From NCBI GenBank assembly GCA_030762895.1, contig CM061069.1, positions 26,283,404-26,347,403 on the forward strand: a stretch of 64,000 bases of DNA, in the 5' to 3' direction. The DNA is from Sophora flavescens. Lineage: Eukaryota > Streptophyta > Magnoliopsida > Fabales > Fabaceae. Both the position numbers and the translations under genes were made by a program. The notes under the pieces were generated by a model, which did not search any database, was not told where the DNA came from, and saw nothing but the letters and a program-made list of their open reading frames with translations. Positions 19,869 through 28,578 of the stretch are shown piece by piece. Each line of letters starts with the position of its first letter. The stretch's first letter is position 1.

Positions 19869-22487
19869 TGTAATACCCCATTTTTCTATAAGCGCTTGGT
19901 TTTATGCTTGTTTGGTTGTTAAGTCCTTAGGACTTAGTCTAGAGTTGTTGGTTAAGGGCTAAGTGGGGGTTTTAGCCTTAAAACCACTTTCCAGTACATG
20001 AGCACACACGTGCTCATTGACCAGGACGCCCGTGCTTAGGCTACAAGCGTCTCGCTGATGCTGATGTGAGCATGACCGTGCTCAATAGGGATCACAACCA
20101 TGCTCAGCAGTCAAACGCATCTCGCTGACTCTAAGTTGATCACGCCCGTGCTCAACAGTAAGCACGGTCGTGCTCGGGTCTGAGTCTATATATAGACATC
20201 AGTTTGTGAGGGTTACGAGTTACAACCCTCAAATTGGCACTTTAGGCAACCCTAAGTGTGACGGCATTTGTTTCTTTCCCTTTTATTAGAACCTAACTGT
20301 TCTTGGCATTCTTGCTCCTTGGGAGAGTCATTCACGTGCTAAGTGCCAATTATCGTAAGTTAAACGTCCTTCCCTTTGTGCTTCCTTTTCCATTCTTTTG
20401 ATTGGGAAACTAATTGTTTAACCTTTTTATGTTGGCCAAGGCTTGAGATGATTCATTGAGCCAATCGAGGGAACCGGTTAGAGCGACATTGTTTAGAGAG
20501 GAATCTTCATACCAGGTATGGGGAGAAGGGACAATATGAGTACGTAGGCTTGAGGGTAGCGTAAGACGAAGGGTTCTTATGACCCTTTATGTTTGATAAC
20601 ATGACTAGATGTATACGTTTGATGATAATATGTTTATGTGAATTAATGTCTGGCATGATAACATGATTTATGTGTTATGATATGTTTATTTGGATCACTG
20701 ATGATGATGTTGTTATTATAGTTATAATATGTTATGTGTTGATGCCATGAAAGAATGAATTGTCATGATGATTGGTTATTGGTTGTCCTTATGAACATTA
20801 ATGATAAACGATGTTTAACCTATGATGAAAGGTTAATGATAAAAGGGAGGTTTTTCACTTTGGTTAATAAGACATGAATGCTAACGTTAAATGTGAGCAC
20901 TTTTGCCTAAAGGTTTAGAAAGACTCTAGGGAATTATTTGAGAGAGTTTGAGAGGAGCCAATTAAAGGATTAATTCCCTAAAAAGCAATAAGCCATAAAG
21001 ATTAAGTCTAAGTGATAAGATCAGAGTTAAGGGACTTAGTAATGCCGATAGGTTAATCTATGTTTTACCCCAAGGAATTAGGCAAGGGTTTACAACCCTT
21101 GCTTCCCAGAACAGTGTGGCCTGCTCTTGAGCATGACAGTTCTTGATAAGGAGTATGCCCGTGCTCCATCATAAACCCAGAATAGGTCTTGCTCTTTGAG
21201 CACGGCCGTGCTTAACAGTCAGCAGGACCGTGCTTGATTCAAGGGCCAGCACAACCATGTTGGATAAGATGCACGCCCGTGCCCCCTGCCCAGAACAGAA
21301 AACAGTTTAAGATAGGAGTTTTCATACCAAACGCATAAAAGACTTAATAAGACACCAACGGAACATAAAGACCAAAAGACAAGTGAAAAGATGTTGTACC
21401 TTGGTAGCCTTGTGGCCAAGGGGGCCTTGATGCATGATGGTCAAGGTGGCAATCTCTAGTGCTTAATGGCTAGAGTGATGATAATGATGTACCTTGGTAG
21501 ACAAGTGGACAAGAGGGCCTCGATAGCCGAGTGGTCGAGGTGGTAATATCTGGTGCAAAACGGCCAGGGTGATTAAAAGACTTAACGATGAACGTTCAAC
21601 GAATATCCTCGATAGCCTAGTGGTCGAGGTGATGATGGTGATAAAACTTGGGTAGCCTATGGGCCCAAGCGGAGGTGGTGATTATGATGGTGTATTGTTT
21701 GACATGCATTCACGCATTGGAGATGGTAACAAGGGATGTGCAACATAAACATTATGTTTGATCTCGCCGCCAGTGGGACCTTGTACCCCCGCGATGGCGC
21801 ATCTGAGAGTAAGGTGCGTCGGCTATCCAAGGGGTCCAACCAAGGTAAGTTGGATTGCCCTGGCGTTGGTGCCTAGTGGCCAATATGGAGATTTAACCCC
21901 GAAGTTGACATTCTGAGATAGATTGGATCCAAGTACACAGTAGAGGAGTGGAGCAGAACTGTATTGCATACATAAACATTATGTGATGATGACCGCTATG
22001 ATATTGTTGTCAGATATAATATGCTTGTTTTCTTGTATGCTCATCTTTCTAACTTCTTCCTTACCATTATATTTGTGTTAATGTTTCTTACTCCCCTTTG
22101 CTATGTTTTGTGTTGCATGTATATCTCTATGTGCTAAGGATGGTGATCATCCCGTTGAGGAGTGACTCCGAGGAGCTGTTGCTTTTATTTAGGATTTCTA
22201 GTTTTTCAGTAGTTGTTTAGTTAGTTGTTTCGGTTGTATCCGAGGATGTTTTATTCCAGATTTTGGTTATACCAGCTCTGTATGTGACATCGGGGTTGGG
22301 TTTGCTTTTATGTTTATGTTTCTGTTGAACCTTATGTTATGTTTTTATTTCCGCATTTGAACATGTTGCAATACGGCAACCTCTGCCCGTTGTTTTATTT
22401 CCTTTATTAATTGAAGTTTTTTTTATTATAAATGTTTATCTTTATCTTTTATATGTTTTATATGTATGCGGGGTAGAGGGTGTCACA
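19869..22487 (+). repeat. 3' LTR of the truncated Tekay element (about 2.6 kb)
   Basis: The start TGTAATACCCC follows the integrase by 38 bases, and the end GGGTGTCACA is at 22487; the ends form a short inverted repeat. A weak hairpin AATTTCGAGGATGAAATG (19831-19848) precedes it. Near 20000-20175 and 21130-21290 are repeated GAGCAC...GTGCTC palindromes. At 21399-21883 lies a stem-loop array. No TATA box is assigned with confidence. No ORF of note. Confidence 0.78.
21399..21883. repeat. Stem-loop array in the 2.6-kb LTR
   Basis: Nine units are spaced through about 485 bp. Clear ones are CCTTGG/CCAAGG (21399-21421), CCTTGA/TCAAGG (21425-21446), CTCTAG/CTAGAG (21454-21475), CCTCGA/TCGAGG (21518-21540 and 21607-21629), CTTGGG/CCCAAG (21647-21669) and TTGG/CCAA (21866-21883). 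Loops share the pattern TAGCCNNGTGG in five units. Stems vary in sequence while pairing is kept. Confidence 0.75.
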
Positions 22488-25400
22488 ATATGTGTGCATG
22501 ATATGTATGTGCTTGGCTGATGCTATGAAAGTTAATACTTTTTTGCCTGTATCATATGTTTTAAAGTGCCAATTTATTTAACTGTGAGCTCCTGTTTGGA
22601 TTGTTGTAAGTGCAAAACTTGAGGAATGCTATTTAATTCAAATTCATGATCGGTAGGGGTGTTTATTTTTATGCACCTTCTTATGGATCGTATCATGGTT
22701 AAAGGGAAGAGAAATTGATTCCTGGGTAAATGTATGTCATTGATTATTGTGGGTGATTATCGCCAAAGTGGGATTACTCATTATTAATTAATGAGATTTC
22801 ATTTTATCATTAGAGGAATGCTTATGGTTTTTATGTGCAATTACATGCCCAAAGGGGGTTATTATATGTTATGATTATAAGCTAATTAGTGATAAAGTTA
22901 TTGGAGGTGCATTGGTCTAGGGGATCTGTCTGCCCATAGGGGATAGATTTCTAAACCCGGTGTATGCTCATTGAATAACCCACTATCAAATATTGTGGAT
23001 GAAGTTGATGGAGGTGCATTGGTCTAGAGGATTTGTCAGCCCAAAGGAGACTATTTTCCAAACCTAATATAAGCTCATTGATTAACTCATTTGAGGTTCT
23101 GATTGTGGTTGCGACCTTGGTAGCACATTCTACCCCAAAGGGGAATGTGTTGTTATGTTGGCCTCAAAATAGCTTGATTTAGGGTGAAGTTACGTCTTGC
23201 CTTGTTGCTTAGCTCAAAGCATTTCAAGTTTTACTTAACAATCATTTTTCAACAATTGTGTTGCTTAGTTTGTTTTGGAAGCATGATTATTTTTATTTTT
23301 TGAAAGACACACGTCTGAGAAAAATGTGTTTTGCTATAATAATTTTTAAAAGAAAGAAATAACGGTTTCAAGTGTTTATTGATTTTGGTCATGAAAGAGA
23401 CTTGTGTTTTTTTTTAAACCTTACTCTTTTGGTTAGGTTATTACCTAATGGAATTGATTAAATTATGATGCACATCATATGCATGAATCTTGCCATCACT
23501 ATGTATCTATGATAATTTTGATCAAGAATATCTGCATGATACATGCAATTGTGATTTAATTATTAAGACACATATTGTGTAGCTGTCTTATTTTTTTATT
23601 GATTAGTGGTATATGTTTGCTATCTATATGTTGGGCTCTTTATGTCTTGGGCATGATATATTTTGGAATGAGTTTGTTTTGGAAGTCTATGTGAATGTTT
23701 GGTCATGAAAGTGATTTGTTTACATAGCTTGGAAGGACTTTAGTCATTGTTTTACAGGATATATTTTCTAAATTATTACATATGAACGCCACCCTAAAAG
23801 GGGGCCACCATATGTTATAATTCTGGGGAATTTCATGAAGTACACTTGCAAAAATACAATGATCTTAGACTTATTGTGTTCTATTTTGTTAGCCATAACA
23901 ACTTGGATATATGTTTGCCTAAAGGAGACATTATTTGAGTTGGGTTGTAGTCTAATGTGTTAGCTTCATGGTTAAGAGACTTTTTGATATTTTTTGTGTT
24001 GCCCAAATGAGAGTGTTTAGTGAATGATAATATCCTCAAATGGCTTGTGTTGTTAATAACTGGATTTTATGTTACCTTTGAGGATCTTATCAACTGGTAT
24101 ATTTGTTTGAAGATATATGAATTGGAAGATTTTATTATATATCTTATCTCAGTTGATTTCCTACTTGAAATCATGATTTTACTATAAAATTTATTTATTG
24201 AAGATTTACTGTGAGTTTTGTAAATCTAACATGGCTGGATCTTGACATCAGTGGGAGGATTTTGATTCTTGTCATTATTTGATGTTAAGAATGATAGTAA
24301 AAAAAATAATTTGCTGAAATATATGATTTTGGGATATTTTTTTATATTTTGGATATAGAAATACCTTTGAATATCATAGATCTCTTATGTAACCTATTGA
24401 TCTAGAATTCATATGATATCATAATCATGATATGAATCTTTGATGCTTTGACCAAATATCTTCATGTTTCTTTACCAAAACTAATTTTGTGCATTTTGTT
24501 GCATGCTATGTTGTTATGTACCACATAAAGTGTTTGGTTAAGAAACTTGTGACATGACTTCACATTGAAAATTATTGTGTTAATAATGATACCTTAAAAT
24601 GGTGTTAAGCATTTGGAAGTGAAGCAATTGATGTCAAATATATTTTGAAAAATAAAAATATGATGGTTAAACACGTTTGTGTTGATGTTGTGTTAGTTGT
24701 TCCATTAGACAAGGGACTCAGACCTTAGAGTTTAAAAATAATGTTGAGAACATGGACATTGTGAGTTCGTATAATGTGCTTGGTTAGTGGAGCTTGAGTT
24801 TTATGTGACTCTTCTCTATAATGTCATATTTTTATTTTGAACATTTTGGTGTTTCTTGTGATATTTTCCATTTAATTTGAGAAATTAATGATAAGTTTAA
24901 TATTGTTTTATATACTTTTTTATATGTATATCAATGTGAAAATTGGAAGCTCGCCATTGTTGGGACCACTATTCCCGTGGTCAATGCCATGTTTGAGCTG
25001 AGGCATTATTATTTTATGAGCTCGGCGTGATTGGGACCACTATGCCCGTGGTCGATGCCATATTGGAGCTGGGGCATTATGAAAATTTAAACTCGGTGTC
25101 TCTGGGACCACTATGCCCGTGGTCGATGATGCCATGTTGGAACTGAGGCATTATGAATTTTTAAGCTCAGTGTCATTGGGACCATTATGCCCATGGTCGA
25201 TGCCATGTTGGAGCTGAGGCATTACGAATTTGATAGGCTCGGTATCGATTGGACCATTATGCCCGTGGTCGATGCGATGTTTGAGTTGAGACATTATGTA
25301 TGTTGAAGCTAGGTGTTGTTGGGACCATTGTGCACGTGGTCGACACCTTGTTGGAGTCGAGGCATGTTGGATATTTTATTAACCATGTAGTTTCTTTAAC

Positions 25401-25740
25401 CTTCTTGCATTTGAGAGAAACTGAGGACTGACAAAGAAAATGATATTATGGTTGTTGGATCACATTGGCATGTCACTTTCTTGCTACACTCCACACTGAT
25501 GACTAATCGACGAAGTCGATAATATTTGTAACTATGGAAGGTCCGATATCAATAAAGGGTATGACTACCACCATGATTCAATATTACTTGGCTTTTGTTG
25601 AATGGAGTCTTAATTAGGTGTTGCATCATGAGATCATTTGTTTTGTGGCCACATTAAATATGTTATTAACCCGAGAGTCGTTTTCGAAAATATTTTCTAC
25701 AAATTAAAATTACACAATTGATTTTGCCCAAGTGGAAGAA
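22488..25740. other. Non-coding interior or remnant of an unidentified TE
   Basis: This 3.2-kb stretch has no ORF with a recognisable domain. It contains a duplicated segment of about 104 bp (22905-22985 and 23008-23090, sharing GGAGGTGCATTGGTCTAG) and the tandem repeat at 24950-25376. The right end, AGTGGAAGAA at 25731-25740, looks like a degenerate polypurine tract just before an LTR start. It may be the non-coding internal part of a LARD-like element, but this is a guess. Confidence 0.4.
24950..25376. repeat. Six-copy tandem repeat, about 73 bp per unit
   Basis: Units share GGGACCACTATGCCCGTGGT and GAGCTGAGGCATTATG. The core forms a hairpin, GACCAC/GTGGTC, in units 1-3. Unit 4 has GACCAT/ATGGTC, a paired change on both sides. 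Later units keep pairing with a wobble. Copies are diverged, so the array is old. Confidence 0.88.
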
Positions 25741-25974
25741 TGTTAGAATTTTTCTAATAATTCTTGTGTGCTACAATCAATTGTGGTTTTTGGTTGGTAA
25801 AAAGCGGGCTAATGTTATGATCCATTTGATGATGTTTAAGCCCACTAATATGGTGATCTATTCGTAATGGGCTATTGGCACCTAATACTGATCTGTGTGG
25901 GTGATAGTGTAGGCCTTAACCTATAGGCCCGTAATGGGAGGTGCCTAGTGTTACTATAACTGATCAGGTTACAA
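25741..25974 (+). repeat. LTR start of an unidentified element
   Basis: TGTTAGAATT follows a purine-rich run, the usual arrangement of polypurine tract and 3' LTR in plant copia elements. The sequence is cut at about 25974 by another LTR. Identification is by context only. Confidence 0.4.
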
Positions 25975-26945
25975 AAGGTATTATTTGCATACCTAGCCTC
26001 CGCAGGCTCAACTAACAATTATTGTTTGCACACCTAGCCTCTCCAGTCTCAAACAAGTATTCTTTCTTCAAGCCTCTACAGGCTCTACAAACAGTAGGAG
26101 TTGGAATGAAGCAGCAGCTTCAAGGATTACAACTTTGAAAATCTACCGAGTAACACTCACAGAGTGAATAAGTATTTAAGGTAGGTGAGATCGCAATAAA
26201 GACTTCTCAATAAATACAAATGATTTGAGCAGAGAAGTTTTATAATGAAGAACTTGAGAGAGAGAGCTTTGAGAATATTTAATGCTGGAGTTAATGACTT
26301 CATGTGTGTATTCAATGATCTTCAAAGTCTTCTATTTATACTCAAAAGAGATAGGTCCGTTGAGGAGAGTTCTATAACTGAGTATTCTTTTGTTCTTCAT
26401 CAATAAGTGCCAATAGAGTCGTTCTGGTCTTGCATTTAATGTTTATGATCGTTGGTGAGCTTCAATACAAATTGAACGTATAGGTTGGCTAGCTTTATCA
26501 TAGTGCAGTTTGATTCAGAGCAACGTTTGTTTCTTTTCAGACTTGGGCAGCGCGACTTTCCTTATTTGTTCTAAGCGGGTCTACGTTCAAGTAAAGTTCA
26601 TTTTGCTATTTGCAACAAAAAGATTCTTCAGTCACGGAATGGTGCTTTGACCTTTCTGATAATGAATTTCTTTATTGGAAATATTCTGAGAATAGTCTTC
26701 GAGTTTGAATATTGTTGAAGCGAGGAACTTTCTGATACTTGATCAGAATTTGTTAGTGACCGAATTATTGTTCAGACGCATCACACTACAGACGCATCAT
26801 TAAGACTTTGTTTCTTTGTCATGAGACTCTTGTATACTGATCTGCACACTTAATAAACATATTAGTAGACTTCACAAGGTTCACTTAAAATCATTCTTTG
26901 TATGGATTCATCAAAATCAGAGATGTCTAAAGATGTGATCTTAAC
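25975..26945 (-). repeat. Sirevirus-like LTR fragment, second family
   Basis: Its layout parallels the LTR at 16777-18142: AGCCTC-C-AGGCTC repeats, an ACTCACAGAGTGAATAA-like stretch, and a minus-strand TATAAATA at 26333-26340 in the same TCTTCTATTTATA context. Read on the minus strand it begins TGTTAAGATC at 26945. The PBS side is missing. No coding region accompanies it. Confidence 0.6.
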
Positions 26946-27007
26946 ATATTTATCTTTATTTATCTTTTATAAATAATATAAAGCAATTCCCTATGCAAGA
27001 AAATTTT
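26946..27007. other. Short AT-rich spacer
   Basis: AT-rich sequence with a CAA at about 26996-26998 and an AAAATTTT run just before the tRNA. These resemble, weakly, upstream elements of plant tRNA genes, but they may be chance in such AT-rich DNA. Confidence 0.4.
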
Positions 27008-27079
27008 GTCGTTGTAGTATAGTGGTGAGTATTCCCGCCTGTCACGCGGGTGACCCGGGTTCGGTCCCCGGCAACGGCG
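27008..27079 (+). tRNA. tRNA-Asp (GTC), complete, followed by CCA
   Basis: The 72-nt sequence folds as a full cloverleaf: acceptor GTCGTTG pairs with CAACGGC (one G-T pair), the anticodon arm carries GTC, and the T arm contains GGTTCGGTCC (usual A/G position). CCA follows directly at 27080-27082, although eukaryotic nuclear tRNA genes do not encode it. A T5 run follows, which could end Pol III transcription. The sequence sits exactly where the adjoining minus-strand LTR (27088-28215) would have its primer-binding site TGGCGCCGTTGCC. It is therefore either a real tRNA gene or a copy of a tRNA primer made by reverse transcriptase; I favour the second. Confidence 0.85.
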
Positions 27080-27087
27080 CCAATTTT

Positions 27088-28215
27088 TGGTCGCGCTGTC
27101 GCCACGCGCCAAAAAGCGAGCGATTTACAAAATAATGTAGATATGGAGCGACAACTCGGATATCGTCTCTCAAGGACTCTTGGTTGTTGTTGTTAAAAGA
27201 AAAAGTTAGAATGGGGGGTTTTGGATTGAAATAAAATAAAGAAACAAAACAGAAACAGAGCAATGAAATCAAAGCAGTTTAAATGATTACCAAATAAACT
27301 AAAGCGATTAATCTACTGTTCTCAATTTCCCAACTATCATCGGTTCATGCAAGTTCCAAGCCCTAAGCAGATTCTAATCCCCTCCCGGTTGTAGCAACAA
27401 TTTACAAGCGAAACCACTACTACAGATATATGTTCCTATTCCCGAATTAAGCAAACGGGGTTAAGCTCTCATGAACTAAGCGAACATGAATGAACACACA
27501 CGAATTAAGCAAACGCAATTAATTATAGGAACATAACATCACCGAAATAAATCAACACAATACTACATACTCCTGAATTAAGCAAACAGAAACATATAGC
27601 ATCGCATTGAAAAGAGAAAAGCAAACAAAACAGGAATTACATAACCTCAAGTGTGATGGAAATCAATTACAGTAGACTAATCTAGGAGACTAGCTCTCCA
27701 TTACAGAAATAAACAATAGACTAAAGAGAAAACAAAAGACTAACTACTGACTAACTCCCCAGTTCTGCCTTCAAACAGGCTTATATACAACTTCTGGATT
27801 CCGCGGACTCGCGAGGCGAACACTGTCTCGCGACGCGAATATCATGAACAGTCTGCATCGTTTGGTCTTCTCGCGAGGCGAAGCACGGCTCGCGTGGCGA
27901 GGAATGGAAAAGTCATGCCTTCTGATCTTCATCCTCGCGAGGTGTGTAATATATTCGCGGGGTGACACAAAGGATTGCAAATTTTCTGGCACAGTCACCT
28001 TCAGGTTCGCGAAGCGAATGCCTCCTCGCGGGGCGAAAGCTCCAGATTTATTTCTTTTTATTAACCTGAAAACATAAAATAGCATAAGTGCTTTATTTAA
28101 CTCTAAATCAGCTAAATTAACCTAAAAATACTTTACAGACTCAAAATGCTGCTTAAAGACAATCAAGTCTAATTTGGGCGAAAATGATATAAAATTAGCA
28201 CAAAACCACAGTCAT
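27088..28215 (-). repeat. LTR using a tRNA-Asp primer (Athila/Tat-like layout)
   Basis: On the minus strand the LTR ends GCGACCA, five bases before TGGCGCCGTTGCC. A minus-strand TATATAAG lies at about 27780-27787. Repeats of TCGCGAGGCGA occur from about 27805 to 28040, shared with the solo LTR at 28908-30356. The U3 end is not certain; sequence like it runs to about 28215. tRNA-Asp primers are typical of Athila and related Ty3/gypsy elements. No internal domain is present. Confidence 0.6.
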
Positions 28216-28340
28216 ACTAGCTATAAAACTAGATGAGCCAGCGGCTGATCAATGTGTTAGTTTCCACGTGTTGTTATCATATCTTTTTTTATTTTCTATT
28301 GTATTTATACAAATATAAAAAAAAAACATTTATGATTTGT

Positions 28341-28368
28341 CCCGTGCGGGCACGGGATCAAACTCTAG
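28341..28368 (+). mobile_element. Helitron 3' terminus
   Basis: CCCGTGCGGGCACGGG (28341-28356) makes a GC-rich hairpin. CTAG ends at 28368, twelve bases after the hairpin, followed by T. This is the standard Helitron 3' end (hairpin then CTRR, inserted before T). The 5' TC end was not identified, so the length is unknown; the LTR to the left may lie inside it. Confidence 0.65.
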
Positions 28369-28578
28369 TTAGATTAAATTGTACATTTTACCATAATTAC
28401 ATCATTGATTAATCTACATTATATATAAATAAAAGTATTTGTCTGTTTGAATTGACATTTGGTTGCATTAGAATTTACTATATGGAAAATTTTTCTTACA
28501 TGATTAAATTTAAAAGTTTTCAATCTAATTCATATATTCAAATCATAGTTTCTTTACCAATGGGGCATTGATCAATGG
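28369..28578. other. AT-rich spacer, nothing recognised
   Basis: AT-rich sequence without ORF, repeat or terminal motif between the Helitron end and the CACTA element. Confidence 0.6.

Noticed and set aside
27042..27272. Minus-strand open frame of 76 codons over the tRNA
   Set aside because: It reads through tRNA and LTR sequence; no domain and no conservation expected.
27771..28085. Open frames on both strands rich in Arg/Ala
   Set aside because: By-products of TCGCGAGGCGA repeats in the LTR.
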